Part shown: one piece after another, positions 23,706-33,792 of the stretch
Layout of the letters: every line of letters starts with the position of its first letter
How positions within the stretch are numbered: the first letter of the stretch is position 1
Source of the DNA: Alteromonas gilva
GTDB taxonomy: Bacteria > Pseudomonadota > Gammaproteobacteria > Enterobacterales > Alteromonadaceae
NCBI RefSeq assembly: GCF_028595265.1
Contig: NZ_JAQQXP010000001.1
Coordinates: 806,001-870,000 of the forward strand
Length of the DNA: 64,000 nt
Reading direction: 5' to 3'
The notes under the pieces: model-generated
Database searches by the model: none
What the model was told of the DNA's origin: nothing
What the model saw: only the letters and a program-made list of their open reading frames with translations
Translations under genes and position numbers: made by a program

Positions 23706-25490
23706 TTGTCCATTAAACTTTTGCCGCCTCGTTTGGCTAACCAGATTGCCGCTGGCGAAGTGGTTGAGCGACCCGCTTCTGTGGTTAAGGAGCTGGTGGA
23801 GAACAGTCTCGATGCCGGCGCCACCCGGATTGAACTGGACGTTGAGCGAGGCGGCCATAAGCGCATCAGGCTGCGCGACAATGGCAGTGGTATCGTGAAA
23901 GACGAACTTGAACTGGCATTATCCCGTCATGCCACCAGTAAAATAGCCACGCTGGATGATCTCGAACAAATACTGTCGCTGGGGTTTCGTGGTGAAGCGT
24001 TGGCCAGTATCTCTGCGGTAAGTCGCTTAACACTGACCTCCAAGCCCGCGACGCAGGAGCAAGCCTGGCAGGCAAGTTGTGAGGGGCGGGATATGGCGGT
24101 GACCTTACAACCTGCCGCCCACCCTGATGGCACGACGATTGATGTTGCGGATATCTTTTACAATACGCCGGCGCGACGCAAATTTTTACGCACTGAAAAA
24201 ACCGAATATCAACATATTGAAGATGTAATAAAACGCATAGCGCTAAGCCGTCCCGATGTGACCTTTATTCTGCGCCACAACGACAAAGTCACCAAGCGTT
24301 ACGCTGCAACCGGGACTGATCAGCTTGCAGTGCGGGTAGGACAGGTATGCGGAAAGGCGTTTATCGAGCAGGCTATTCATACCCGCTGTGACTATGAGTC
24401 GATTCAGTTAGAAGCGTGGCTGGGGAATGCCGAACAGTTACGCAGCAGCAATGACTGTCAGTACAGCTTTGTGAATGGCCGCGGCATGCGCGATAAACTT
24501 ATTTTGCATGCGTTGCGCCAGGCCTATGAGTCGGTGCTGGCGGTAGCCGAACAACCCGCGTTTGTCGTGTATCTGACTATTAATCCTAAAGAGGTTGATG
24601 TGAATGTACATCCGGCCAAACATGAAGTGCGTTTTCAGCAAAGCCGGTTAGTGCATGATTTTATTTGTAAAACAGTATGTGACGCCTTGTCATCCTGGGC
24701 CGACCCAGAGGGCCAGGACGACAACGGCGCTGCCTGGCAGCCAGACCATGACTATATCAGGCCGTTAGAGCGCCGCGAGTCACACCAGCACGAACAGGCG
24801 CCGCATTATCATAGTCCTGGTGAGCATCGAGCGTCGGCGTCGCAGTATGCTGGCGGCGGAACACCTCGCAATACCGGTTTGCAGGGGCGTTCACCCCGGT
24901 CTTCAGGGTCACGGGTGAGTGGTCAGTACCAGCAGCATTACCAGGCGTTGATGACGCCCGCCAGTAATGAGTCGGATGAAAGTGCAGAGAGTTTTAATTA
25001 CCTGATGCTGGGGGAAACGCGGCTTTACAGTCTTGACGAAGCCTGCGTGTTGTTAACACCGGCTGTGCTGATGCCTTTATGGGTGGCGGCAATGCTGAGT
25101 GCCGAAACGGTAGCACAGCCGCTGTTGATGCCGGTTACCGTGCATGCGTCGGTAGCCGAAAGCACACTTTCGACGCTGACTGCAGCCGGTTTTGAAGTGA
25201 GTATGGTGGCCGGCAAAGCAAGGCTGATGAAGGTGCCGGCCAATTTAAGGTCATTACCCTGGGCGGGGCTGTTTCCTTTGATGCTTGATAATGCGCCAGC
25301 GAGTAACGAGCAACTGACGGAAACCCTCACGGAAGGGCTGCTGGCCCAGCAAAGTAAGCCAGTATTTTTATGGCAATGGTTCGAACAACTGGCACTTTCG
25401 CAGCAAACTGACATAATTAAACGTAATGGTGACGGAGTTGCCCGGCACAAGCTTATTCAATGGATACAAAAAGAAGTACAACATGACTAG
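23706..25490 (+). CDS. mutL: DNA mismatch repair protein MutL
   Basis: MutL couples MutS mismatch recognition to downstream excision. It starts with TTG at 23706 behind AGGA; no ATG fits, since the conserved start IKLLPPRLANQIAAGEVV follows at once. The GHKL ATPase motifs are ENSLDAGAT (about 32-40), DNGSGI (58-63) and GFRGEAL (93-99). A Gln/His/Gly-rich linker spans about 335-410 and the C-terminal dimer domain follows. The C-terminus lacks an obvious endonuclease motif, as in methyl-directed repair species. Its stop overlaps miaA by 8 bases. Confidence 0.96.
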   Translation: MSIKLLPPRLANQIAAGEVVERPASVVKELVENSLDAGATRIELDVERGGHKRIRLRDNGSGIVKDELELALSRHATSKIATLDDLEQILSLGFRGEALASISAVSRLTLTSKPATQEQAWQASCEGRDMAVTLQPAAHPDGTTIDVADIFYNTPARRKFLRTEKTEYQHIEDVIKRIALSRPDVTFILRHNDKVTKRYAATGTDQLAVRVGQVCGKAFIEQAIHTRCDYESIQLEAWLGNAEQLRSSNDCQYSFVNGRGMRDKLILHALRQAYESVLAVAEQPAFVVYLTINPKEVDVNVHPAKHEVRFQQSRLVHDFICKTVCDALSSWADPEGQDDNGAAWQPDHDYIRPLERRESHQHEQAPHYHSPGEHRASASQYAGGGTPRNTGLQGRSPRSSGSRVSGQYQQHYQALMTPASNESDESAESFNYLMLGETRLYSLDEACVLLTPAVLMPLWVAAMLSAETVAQPLLMPVTVHASVAESTLSTLTAAGFEVSMVAGKARLMKVPANLRSLPWAGLFPLMLDNAPASNEQLTETLTEGLLAQQSKPVFLWQWFEQLALSQQTDIIKRNGDGVARHKLIQWIQKEVQHD

Positions 25491-26409
25491 TCACACGGGA
25501 CCAGTGGTATCCATAATGGGGCCTACCGCGTCGGGTAAAACAGGCCTGGCGCTGGCACTGGCTGAACAAGTACCGGCAGAAATAATCAGTGTCGATTCGG
25601 CGTTGGTTTACAGGGATATGGACATAGGCACGGCAAAACCTACCCGACAGGAAATGGCCGTTGCGCCCCATTGGCTGGTGGACATACTCGATCCGGCTGA
25701 AGCCTATTCTGTTGCCGATTTTGTGACAGATGCAACACGCCTTATCGGAGAGATCCACGCCCGTGGGCGCTTACCCATTTTGGTTGGCGGCACAATAATG
25801 TATTTTAATGCCTTGATAAATGGCATTTCGTCCTTACCTAAGACAGACCCGCTGATAAGGGAAGCGATATTGGCTGAGGCTGCAGCAGATGGCTGGCAGG
25901 GGTTGCACGCAGAATTGCAGAATATTGACCCGGTCAGCGCACAGCGCATTCATCCTAATGATCCGCAGCGTATCACGCGTGCGTTGGAGGTCTATCGCAG
26001 TTCGGGTAAATCGCTAACATACTGGCAGAAACAAACCAGTTTTAAATGCCCGTACAAGATAGACCAGTTTGCCATTGCGCCAACTGAGCGGGCCGTGTTA
26101 CACAGTCGTATAGAGCAGCGATTTGATCTGATGCTGGAGCAAGGGCTTATAAGCGAGGTTGAAGCGCTGTTTGAGCGTGGTGATCTTAATGAGGACATGC
26201 CAGCAATCCGTGCAGTGGGATATCGCCAGGTATGGCAGTATCTTAAAGGCGAGTTAAGCTATGCACAGATGCGGGATAAAGGTATTATTGCCACAAGGCA
26301 ATTAGCAAAAAGGCAAATGACCTGGCTGAGAGGCTGGTCTGATCTAACCTGGCTAGACACATTTGCTAAAGATAATTTGACTAAAATTACTGCAAAAGTC
26401 ACACTTTAA
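25483..26409 (+). CDS. miaA: tRNA dimethylallyltransferase
   Basis: MiaA adds a dimethylallyl group to A37 of tRNAs that read UNN codons. The ATG at 25483 overlaps the mutL stop (ATGACTAG) and is preferred over an upstream GTG inside mutL. The 308 residues include the Walker A GPTASGKT (13-20), the DSALVYRDMDIGTAKP stretch, LVGGTIMYFNAL and RAVGYRQVWQYL. It is translationally coupled to mutL. Confidence 0.96.
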   Translation: MTSHTGPVVSIMGPTASGKTGLALALAEQVPAEIISVDSALVYRDMDIGTAKPTRQEMAVAPHWLVDILDPAEAYSVADFVTDATRLIGEIHARGRLPILVGGTIMYFNALINGISSLPKTDPLIREAILAEAAADGWQGLHAELQNIDPVSAQRIHPNDPQRITRALEVYRSSGKSLTYWQKQTSFKCPYKIDQFAIAPTERAVLHSRIEQRFDLMLEQGLISEVEALFERGDLNEDMPAIRAVGYRQVWQYLKGELSYAQMRDKGIIATRQLAKRQMTWLRGWSDLTWLDTFAKDNLTKITAKVTL

Positions 26410-26488
26410 TTCTGGTGTGATATATATTTAGAGCGCTGGGACAATTTTTCATAGTTGTCAGTTTTATAATAAAAATTAAGGATCTGAA

Positions 26489-26737
26489 ATGGCTAAAGGG
26501 CAATCATTACAAGACCCGTTTTTAAACGCATTACGGAAGGAGCGGATTCCGGTTTCTATTTACTTAGTAAACGGTATTAAACTCCAGGGGCAGGTAGAGT
26601 CATTCGACCAGTTTGTTATACTGCTGAAAAACACTGTGAGTCAGATGGTATATAAACATGCTATCTCAACGGTCGTGCCTGCACGAGCGATTACAATGCC
26701 AAGTACGCAAGGGGATTCTGAGAATAAAAGTGAGTAA
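26489..26737 (+). CDS. hfq: RNA chaperone Hfq
   Basis: Hfq is the hexameric RNA chaperone for sRNA-mRNA pairing. The 82 residues carry the Sm1 region (LNALRKERIPVSIYLVNGIKL in parts) with Gln8 and Phe42, and the Sm2 YKH motif at 55-57. The C-terminal tail is short and acidic compared with the 102-residue E. coli protein. Aggregation of AAGGA before the ATG gives a good ribosome binding site. Its presence supports base-pairing sRNAs in this genome. Confidence 0.98.
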   Translation: MAKGQSLQDPFLNALRKERIPVSIYLVNGIKLQGQVESFDQFVILLKNTVSQMVYKHAISTVVPARAITMPSTQGDSENKSE

Positions 26738-26754
26738 TAACAAAGGTAACACGC

Positions 26755-28044
26755 TTGTTTGACCGTTATGAAGCCGGAGAACAGGCTATACTTGTTCATG
26801 TAAATTTTGCCGATGAAGATAGTCGTGAAGACTTAGCTGAGCTGGAATTACTAGTTTCATCGGCAGGTGTGAATGCGGTTGACGTATTAACAACATCCCG
26901 CAGCGCACCCAATTCCAAATTTTTCGTTGGTTCAGGTAAAGCAGAAGAGATTGCTGCCGCGGTGAAGGCGCACGAAGCGAATGTGGTTATATTTAATCAC
27001 TCGCTTTCACCTTCTCAGGAGCGTAATCTCGAGGCTGTCTTTAAATGCCGGGTTATTGACCGCACTGGTCTTATTCTTGATATTTTTGCCCAGCGCGCAC
27101 GTACTCACGAAGGTAAATTGCAAGTTGAGCTTGCCCAGCTACGCCATCTTTCTACTCGCCTTATCCGGGGTTGGACACACCTTGAGCGACAAAAAGGCGG
27201 GATAGGTTTGCGTGGTCCCGGTGAAACGCAGCTTGAAACCGACCGTCGCTTATTGCGAGGACGTATCAAAACCATTTTACGGCGTCTCGAAAAAGTGGCC
27301 AAGCAGCGCGAGCAGGGACGTCGTTCCCGCAAACGCGCTGAAATTCCAACATTATCTCTGGTTGGTTACACCAATGCGGGTAAATCAACGCTGTTTAATC
27401 ATATTACTAATGCCAACGTGTATGCCGCCGATCAGCTGTTTGCGACGCTCGACCCAACCTTGCGTAAGGTGGATTTGAAAGAAGTCGGCCCGGTCATTTT
27501 GGCCGATACGGTTGGTTTTATCCGGCATTTACCCCATGATCTTGTTGCGGCCTTTAAGGCAACGTTACAAGAAACGCAGGAAGCCGATGTCTTACTGCAC
27601 GTGGTAGATTACTCAGAAAACAACTATCTGGAGACCATGGATGAGGTTAATACCGTACTGGATGAAATCGGTGCCGGAGAGATTCAGCAATTAATTGTTT
27701 GTAACAAGATAGATCAGCTTGAGGAAGTTGAACCCAAGATAGATCGCGACGAGCAAGGCACGCCTATTCGTGTATGGTTATCGGCCAAAACCGGACAAGG
27801 TGTTGAATTATTACTTGAGGCTATCAATGACTGCGTAGCCCAGAGCATGGTAAGTTACACGCTTAAAATCCCGCCAGCGGAGAGTCGTTTACGGGGTGTG
27901 CTTTACGAACTGGACTGTATAGCCGAACAGAAGTACGATGCCCAGGGTGATTGGGTGGTCGATGTGCGTATGCCGGCAGCAGACTGGAACCGACTGGAAA
28001 AACGGTTGGAGCACGGATTGTCAGAATTTGTATTGAAGCATTAA
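26755..28044 (+). CDS. hflX: Ribosome-associated GTPase HflX
   Basis: HflX is a GTPase that splits stalled ribosomes under stress. It begins with TTG at 26755 behind AAAGG, 17 bases after hfq. The 429 residues have the N-terminal HflX domain, the GLRGPGETQLETDRR linker motif, and the G domain with GYTNAGKST (204-212), DTVGFIRHLPHDLV and NKID. The C-terminal domain ends normally. Position between hfq and hflK is conserved in gammaproteobacteria. Confidence 0.96.
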   Translation: MFDRYEAGEQAILVHVNFADEDSREDLAELELLVSSAGVNAVDVLTTSRSAPNSKFFVGSGKAEEIAAAVKAHEANVVIFNHSLSPSQERNLEAVFKCRVIDRTGLILDIFAQRARTHEGKLQVELAQLRHLSTRLIRGWTHLERQKGGIGLRGPGETQLETDRRLLRGRIKTILRRLEKVAKQREQGRRSRKRAEIPTLSLVGYTNAGKSTLFNHITNANVYAADQLFATLDPTLRKVDLKEVGPVILADTVGFIRHLPHDLVAAFKATLQETQEADVLLHVVDYSENNYLETMDEVNTVLDEIGAGEIQQLIVCNKIDQLEEVEPKIDRDEQGTPIRVWLSAKTGQGVELLLEAINDCVAQSMVSYTLKIPPAESRLRGVLYELDCIAEQKYDAQGDWVVDVRMPAADWNRLEKRLEHGLSEFVLKH

Positions 28045-28146
28045 TACGCTTCTTAAGTGAATTTTTTGTCAGAGAAGATTTAGCGAGTTTTAAATCTAAA
28101 AACAATAGAATTCAGTATTAAATAATTATTTTTTCGGAGTATTAAC

Positions 28147-29322
28147 ATGGCTTGGAATGAGCCGGGTGGTGACAAAAACGACCCGTGGAAAAATCGCGGC
28201 GGACGTGACCAAGGTCCCCCTGATCTGGATGATGTATTTAAAAACCTGTTTGGCAAACTCGGTAAAATGGGTGGCGGCAGCGGTGGTGGCTCAGGTAAAA
28301 AACTGGGTGGTATCGGTGCAGCCATTATTGCTGGCCTGGCAATTGTTGTTTATGTTGTCAGCGGGTTTTACACAATCCGGGAAGCTGAACTCGGGGTTGT
28401 GTTGCGCTTTGGCGAATATAACTCGCAGGTTGAACCTGGCTTGCGCTGGAAACCGACGTTCGTTGACTCGGTTATTCCGGTCGACGTGCAATCCATTCGC
28501 TACCAGACATCCTCTGGCTCTATGCTGACCGAGGACGAAAACCTGGTGAATGTACAAATGGAAGTCCAGTACCGGGTGGTGGATCCATTCCGCTGGACGT
28601 TCGCGGTAACCAGTCCGGAAAGTACGCTGAGCCAGGCTTTCGACAGTGCCATCCGTTATGTTGTGGGACACTCTACAATGGATGACGTGCTCACCGATGG
28701 GCGTGAAGTCACCCGTCAGCGGGTTTGGGAAGAGTTAGAAGGTATTCTGTCACCGTACAATATTGGCGTGTCGATTGTGGATATGAACTTCAAGGATGCC
28801 CGCCCACCAGAACAGGTTAAAGACGCCTTTGATGACGCGATTGCCGCTCAGGAAGACGAACAGCGCTTTATCCGCGAAGCCGAAGCCTATGCCCGGGAAA
28901 TTGAACCCCGTGCCCGTGGTCAGGTGAATCGTATGAACGAAGAAGCACAAGCCTACAAAGAGCGCGTTACTCTGGAAGCCCAGGGTGAAGTGGCCCGCTT
29001 CGAAGAGCTTTTACCGCAGTACGAAAAGGCCCCGCAGGTCACACGTCAGCGGATTTATATCGAAACCATGGAGCAGGTATTCTCCAGCACCAGCAAGATC
29101 ATGATCGACAGTGGTGAAGGTGGTGGTAATAACATCATGTACTTACCGCTGGATAAGATCACTCAAAATCAAGGTGCCGCCGACAAGACTTCCTTAGAGC
29201 GTATGCGCAATACCTTAGAAGGGTTGCAAAACAACGTTGCGAACTCGACCGGCAACAACTCCGGTAATTCGTCACCGTCGTCATCAGGATTGCGCAGCGG
29301 TAGCAACCGGGATGGGAGATAA
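28147..29322 (+). CDS. hflK: FtsH modulator HflK
   Basis: HflK forms with HflC a large membrane complex around the FtsH protease. The 391 residues start with a Gly-, Asn- and Asp-rich cytoplasmic segment, followed by one transmembrane helix at about 57-77 (IIAGLAIVVYVVSGFYTI), a periplasmic SPFH/Band 7 domain (EAELGVVLRFGEYNSQVEPG), a charged helical region, and a low-complexity Asn/Ser tail. GGAGT precedes the ATG. Confidence 0.95.
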   Translation: MAWNEPGGDKNDPWKNRGGRDQGPPDLDDVFKNLFGKLGKMGGGSGGGSGKKLGGIGAAIIAGLAIVVYVVSGFYTIREAELGVVLRFGEYNSQVEPGLRWKPTFVDSVIPVDVQSIRYQTSSGSMLTEDENLVNVQMEVQYRVVDPFRWTFAVTSPESTLSQAFDSAIRYVVGHSTMDDVLTDGREVTRQRVWEELEGILSPYNIGVSIVDMNFKDARPPEQVKDAFDDAIAAQEDEQRFIREAEAYAREIEPRARGQVNRMNEEAQAYKERVTLEAQGEVARFEELLPQYEKAPQVTRQRIYIETMEQVFSSTSKIMIDSGEGGGNNIMYLPLDKITQNQGAADKTSLERMRNTLEGLQNNVANSTGNNSGNSSPSSSGLRSGSNRDGR

Positions 29323-29328
29323 GACACA

Positions 29329-30219
29329 ATGAAAAATTTTATAATCGCAATTTTAATTACCCTGGTGGTACTGGCGTCTGGCTCGCTGTTTGTTGTTCGC
29401 GAAGGACAACGCGCCATTGTTATCCAGTTTGGTAAAGTGCAGCGAAATGATGCCGGCGATACCAAAGTGTTTGAACCCGGCCTTCATTATAAACTGCCGT
29501 TCATTGATTCTGTTCGTCATTTGGATGCGCGTATTCAAACACTGGATGATGCGCCGGACCGGTTTGTTACCTCCGAGAAAAAAGACTTAATTGTTGACTC
29601 GTATGTAAAGTGGCGCATTGATGACTTTGCCCGTTATTATCTGTCTACCAATGGCGGTAATAAGCTTCAGGCAGAAGCACTGCTCAAGCAAAAAGTGAAC
29701 AATGGCCTGCGTACCGAGTTTGGTAGTCGCACCATCGCTCAGATTGTATCGGGCGAGCGGACCGAGTTAATGGAACAAGCCATGATTCAAACCGCGAGTT
29801 CATCAGATGAGCTGGGTATTGAGATCGTTGACGTGCGTGTAAAGCAAATTAATCTGCCTACCGAAGTCAGTAATTCAATCTTCCAGCGGATGCGCGCTGA
29901 GCGTGCGGCCGTGGCTCGTGAACACCGTTCGCAGGGCCAGGAGCAAGCCGAGGTGATTAAAGCCAATATCGAAGCTAAGGTCACAGTAATGCTGGCAGAT
30001 GCCGAGCGTAATGCACGTCAGCTGCGTGGTCAGGGTGACGCAACAGCGGCGCAGATTTATGCCGAAACGTACTCAAAAAATCCGGAGTTTTACGGATTCT
30101 TACGCAGTATGGATGCTTATAGCGCGAGCTTTAACAGTAAGAATGACATTCTGGTTGTAGAGCCGAGTAGTGACTTCTTTCGTTATATGAATTCGCGGGA
30201 TGGTCGGGATGACCAGTAG
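29329..30219 (+). CDS. hflC: FtsH modulator HflC
   Basis: HflC is the partner of HflK in the FtsH-regulating complex. The 296 residues have an N-terminal membrane anchor (FIIAILITLVVLASGSLFVV), an SPFH domain beginning at EGQRAIVIQFGKV, and the long helix RMRAERAAVAREHRSQGQEQAE. It starts 6 bases after hflK and is followed by an intrinsic terminator that ends the operon. Confidence 0.95.
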   Translation: MKNFIIAILITLVVLASGSLFVVREGQRAIVIQFGKVQRNDAGDTKVFEPGLHYKLPFIDSVRHLDARIQTLDDAPDRFVTSEKKDLIVDSYVKWRIDDFARYYLSTNGGNKLQAEALLKQKVNNGLRTEFGSRTIAQIVSGERTELMEQAMIQTASSSDELGIEIVDVRVKQINLPTEVSNSIFQRMRAERAAVAREHRSQGQEQAEVIKANIEAKVTVMLADAERNARQLRGQGDATAAQIYAETYSKNPEFYGFLRSMDAYSASFNSKNDILVVEPSSDFFRYMNSRDGRDDQ

Positions 30220-30238
30220 GCCAAAGGCTTAAATAACT

Positions 30239-30266
30239 AAAACCGGCTCCTGAGCCGGTTTTTTTA
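30239..30266 (+). terminator. Intrinsic terminator of the nnr-hflC operon
   Basis: AACCGGCTC (30241-30249) and GAGCCGGTT (30252-30260) form a perfect 9-bp stem followed by TTTTT, 20 bases after the hflC stop. Confidence 0.92.
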
Positions 30267-30522
30267 TGTCTCAAAATGGGCAAAACCCGGCGTACACTGC
30301 CAAAAAGTAATGAAATAAGATAAACTGCATAACCAGATACTGCCGCTGTAGCGCAATCTTAGGCATGGCAGTTTTTAACGACAGAAAAAAATAAAAATGG
30401 TTACTGGTTACGGCAAACCAGAATGTGATCAGTAAGGTTGCTCAACGGATTAAATTGAAACCTCAATATGTCAGACAATCTCTGATTGCAAAAATGATAA
30501 TAATAACGACTGAGGATAAGTT
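30267..30522. other. Intergenic region hflC-abgT-like
   Basis: About 255 bases after the terminator with AT-rich sequence ahead of the transporter gene; it should contain its promoter. I saw no coding frame or confident operator. Confidence 0.4.
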
Positions 30523-32118
30523 TTGACTCAACAGAATGCCAATACACATACTCAGGAACAGCCGCCCCAGGGCATGTTCTCACGATTTCTTGCCACGGTA
30601 GAATGGCTGGGTAATCTGCTTCCCCATCCGGTTACCCTGTTTGCTTTGCTTGCGGTTGCCATTGTTATATTAAGCGGCATATTAGGTTACTTCGAGGTGT
30701 CGGTCATCGACCCGCGTCCCGAAGGCGCCAAAGGCCGTGCAGTGGACGGCACTATCAAAGTGATTTCATTGATGAGCGCCGAAGGGTTGCAGCGTATAGT
30801 CACAGGATTAGTGACTAATTTTACCGGCTTTGCCCCGCTGGGAACGGTATTGGTTGCACTGCTGGGCGTGTCGGTTGCCGAGCACTCAGGTTTGCTCTCA
30901 ACGGCAATGCGCGCGCTGGTAATGAATGCGTCAAAACGCATGGTGACCTTTGCTATTGTATTTGCCGGTATTATTTCCAATACCGCGTCAGAGTTGGGTT
31001 ATGTTGTATTGATCCCTCTCGCAGCAATGATTTTTCATGCCCTGGGGCGCCATCCTCTGGCTGGATTAGCCGCCGCCTTTGCCGGTGTTTCAGCCGGTTA
31101 CAGCGCAAATTTACTGCTCGGGACAGTGGATCCATTGCTATCAGGTATTACTCAGGCGGCATCGCATATGATTGATCCGGATTACGTGGTGGGGCCTGAG
31201 GTCAATTGGTACTTCATGTTTATCAGCACCTTTTTGGTGGCTACCATGGGGACACTGGTAACAGAAAAAATTGTTGAGCCGCGATTAGGGAAATACGATG
31301 CCAGCGATGCCTCAGAACGGCTTGATGGGCAGAAAATAGAATCACCTTCAAAACACGAAATTCGTGCTATGAAATGGGCCGGTGTGTCCTTTGTTGCGGT
31401 GTGTGCCGTACTGGCCCTTACCATCGTGCCTGATAATGGTATTTTGCGGCACCCGGAAACCGGTGAAGTAGCCGGTTCACCATTTTTAAAAGGGATTGTG
31501 GCCTTTATATTTGTGACCTTTGCCGTGCCGGGTTTTGTGTATGGCAAGCTTGCAGGCACCATGAAAAATGACCGCGACATTATTGATGCAATGGCGAAGA
31601 GTATGAGTTCACTGGGCTTGTATATCACCCTGGTATTTTTCGCCGCTCAGTTCGTAGCGTTTTTTAAGTGGACCAACCTAGGGACTGTGATGGCGGTAGA
31701 AGGCGCTGCGCTATTGCAGGCGCTGGGGCTGGATGGTCCGGAAGTGTTCTTTTTATTCATATTAATGTGCGGCGTGGTGAACCTGTCATTAGGCAGTGCG
31801 TCGGCGCAGTGGGCGGTCACGGCACCAATTTTTGTGCCGATGCTGATGTTAGTGGGCTTTGCCCCTGAAGTGATTCAGGCGGCCTACCGGATTGGTGACT
31901 CGGTAACGAATGTTATATCCCCCATGATGAGCTACTTTGGTTTGATCATGGCAATGGCGGCCAAGTATAAAAAAGATGTGGGCATGGGCACCCTGATTGC
32001 GATGATGCTTCCATACAGTCTGGTCTTTATTGTTGGATGGACATTGCTGTTTTATATTTGGGTATTTGCATTAGGTATGCCTGTCGGGCCAGGTGCGGCA
32101 ACCTATTATCAACCATAG
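30523..32118 (+). CDS. AbgT-family transporter
   Basis: A 531-residue inner membrane protein of the AbgT family, named after the E. coli p-aminobenzoyl-glutamate importer; several family members export sulphonamides. It starts with TTG at 30523, with GAGGA 7 bases upstream. About a dozen hydrophobic segments are visible together with family stretches: LPHPVTLFALLAVAIVILSG (near 32-51), GVSAGYSANLLLGTVDPLLSG and the C-terminal VTNVISPMMSYFGLI. The natural substrate here cannot be deduced. It stands alone, followed 58 bases later by hemH. Confidence 0.9.
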   Translation: MTQQNANTHTQEQPPQGMFSRFLATVEWLGNLLPHPVTLFALLAVAIVILSGILGYFEVSVIDPRPEGAKGRAVDGTIKVISLMSAEGLQRIVTGLVTNFTGFAPLGTVLVALLGVSVAEHSGLLSTAMRALVMNASKRMVTFAIVFAGIISNTASELGYVVLIPLAAMIFHALGRHPLAGLAAAFAGVSAGYSANLLLGTVDPLLSGITQAASHMIDPDYVVGPEVNWYFMFISTFLVATMGTLVTEKIVEPRLGKYDASDASERLDGQKIESPSKHEIRAMKWAGVSFVAVCAVLALTIVPDNGILRHPETGEVAGSPFLKGIVAFIFVTFAVPGFVYGKLAGTMKNDRDIIDAMAKSMSSLGLYITLVFFAAQFVAFFKWTNLGTVMAVEGAALLQALGLDGPEVFFLFILMCGVVNLSLGSASAQWAVTAPIFVPMLMLVGFAPEVIQAAYRIGDSVTNVISPMMSYFGLIMAMAAKYKKDVGMGTLIAMMLPYSLVFIVGWTLLFYIWVFALGMPVGPGAATYYQP

Positions 32119-32176
32119 CAGTCCATTATTACGTTTGTAGCGTATTAAGGGCGGTTTTAATTATTTACAGAAGTGA

Positions 32177-33262
32177 ATGTATATGAAGTACGCCGGTAAC
32201 CCGGGTTTCAGCCATCAGCAAGCCGACAAGATTGGGGTTTTAGTGACCAACCTTGGTACGCCTAACGCACCCACTAAAGGTGCGTTACAGCCGTATCTCA
32301 AAGAGTTTTTGTCGGATCCGCGCGTGGTTGAAGTGCCACGTTTGCTGTGGTGGTTTATTCTGAACGGCGTGATTTTGCGGTTTCGACCTAAGCGCTCAGC
32401 GCAAGCCTATGCCACGGTATGGTCTGAACAAGGCTCGCCCTTAATGGTGCATACCAAAGCGCAGGCTGAGGCGTTGTCAACACGCTGTGAGGAGACCTTT
32501 GGTGACAAGGTGATTGTCGACTATGCCATGCGCTATGGTCAGCCTGCGATAAGCGATGTTATCGAAAACATGCTGTCCAAAGGGGTCCGCAAGCTGCTGG
32601 TATTGCCGCTCTATCCACAGTACAGCGGCTCAACCGTTGGCTCTACCTTTGATGCGGTGGCCCAGGATTTTAAGCAACGTCGCTGGTTACCTGACCTGCG
32701 CTTTGTCAGTCACTATCACGATCGCCCCGGCTACATTCAGGCCATGGCCGACTCAATTCAACGTTATTGGGATACCAATGGCCGGGCTGATAAGCTGATT
32801 ATGTCGTACCATGGTATACCGAAGCGATATTTAATGAATGGCGATCCTTATCACTGTGAGTGTTTAAAAACCTCGCGACTGATAGCCGAGGCCCTCGACC
32901 TTGGCCCTGATGAATACATGACCACCTTTCAGTCGAGGTTTGGTCGGGAAGAGTGGCTAAAGCCGTACACCGATGAAACACTCAAAGCTCTGCCAGCAAA
33001 GGGCGTTAAGTCTGTGCAGGTGGTATGCCCCGGATTTTCGGCTGATTGTCTGGAGACCATCGAAGAAATTGGTGAAGAAAACCGCGAATACTTTATGCAT
33101 GCCGGGGGGGAGCGCTATGAGTACATTCCGGCACTCAACAGTGAACCCGGACATATCAGTATGCTGTTTGATATGGTGCAGGAAAACCTGCACGGCTGGC
33201 AGGTTGATAGTGATGTTGAGTTGCGCGCTAAACTTGCCAAACAACACGGATGTCCGCGATGA
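32177..33262 (+). CDS. hemH: Ferrochelatase
   Basis: HemH inserts ferrous iron into protoporphyrin IX, the last step of haem synthesis. The 361 residues match bacterial length. Family pieces are GVLVTNLGTPNAPT near the start, LPLYPQYSGSTVG, SYHGIPKRY with the catalytic His212, FQSRFGREEWLKPYT and PGFSADCLETIEEI with the catalytic glutamate. An ATG two codons downstream is also possible. Its stop overlaps the start of the DUF4112 gene. Confidence 0.96.
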   Translation: MYMKYAGNPGFSHQQADKIGVLVTNLGTPNAPTKGALQPYLKEFLSDPRVVEVPRLLWWFILNGVILRFRPKRSAQAYATVWSEQGSPLMVHTKAQAEALSTRCEETFGDKVIVDYAMRYGQPAISDVIENMLSKGVRKLLVLPLYPQYSGSTVGSTFDAVAQDFKQRRWLPDLRFVSHYHDRPGYIQAMADSIQRYWDTNGRADKLIMSYHGIPKRYLMNGDPYHCECLKTSRLIAEALDLGPDEYMTTFQSRFGREEWLKPYTDETLKALPAKGVKSVQVVCPGFSADCLETIEEIGEENREYFMHAGGERYEYIPALNSEPGHISMLFDMVQENLHGWQVDSDVELRAKLAKQHGCPR

Positions 33263-33678
33263 GCAAAAGTAATGACAACGCTACAGCGCCGAAAGCGCTT
33301 CGCAAAGCGCAACGGCTCGCCAATCTCCTCGATACCTCAATAAAGTTGCCGCTGGTTAACTTTCGGATTGGTCTCGACGGCCTGTTGGGCTTAATACCCG
33401 GGGTGGGTGACGCAGTTATGTTGTTGTTATCACTGCGAATCGTTATGCTCGGCAAACAATTAGGGCTGCCCAACGGGCAGCTCAAAGTCATGCTGCGCAA
33501 CTGCCTGTTAGATTTTGGCCTCGGCTTTGTGCCACTCGCCGGCGATTTGCTCGACTTTTTCTACAAGGCAAACCAGGCCAACGTGCGCATCATGGAAAAG
33601 CACTGGGTTAGCCAGAATAAATCAGCGATTGATACTAATACGCAGCAAAAACTCCGCGATTGGGAATCGAAACTTTAA
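33259..33678 (+). CDS. DUF4112 small membrane-associated protein
   Basis: About 139 residues from the ATG at 33259, which overlaps the hemH stop as ATGA (an ATG at 33250 is also in frame). DUF4112 proteins carry two hydrophobic helices with the pattern GLIPGVGDAVMLLLSL and LGFVPLAGDLLDFFYKAN, both present here at about 40-60 and 85-105. The N-terminus is basic. Function is unknown; the coupling to hemH may be accidental. Confidence 0.85.
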   Translation: MSKSNDNATAPKALRKAQRLANLLDTSIKLPLVNFRIGLDGLLGLIPGVGDAVMLLLSLRIVMLGKQLGLPNGQLKVMLRNCLLDFGLGFVPLAGDLLDFFYKANQANVRIMEKHWVSQNKSAIDTNTQQKLRDWESKL

Positions 33679-33792
33679 TCTGCCACGTCGTTCAGATGGC
33701 CGGCATTTTTGTTTTACCCACCACACAAACTAAACTATTTAGCCGTTGCGCCGTAGCAATGAGTAGCATTCACTCATAACAACGGACGGCAT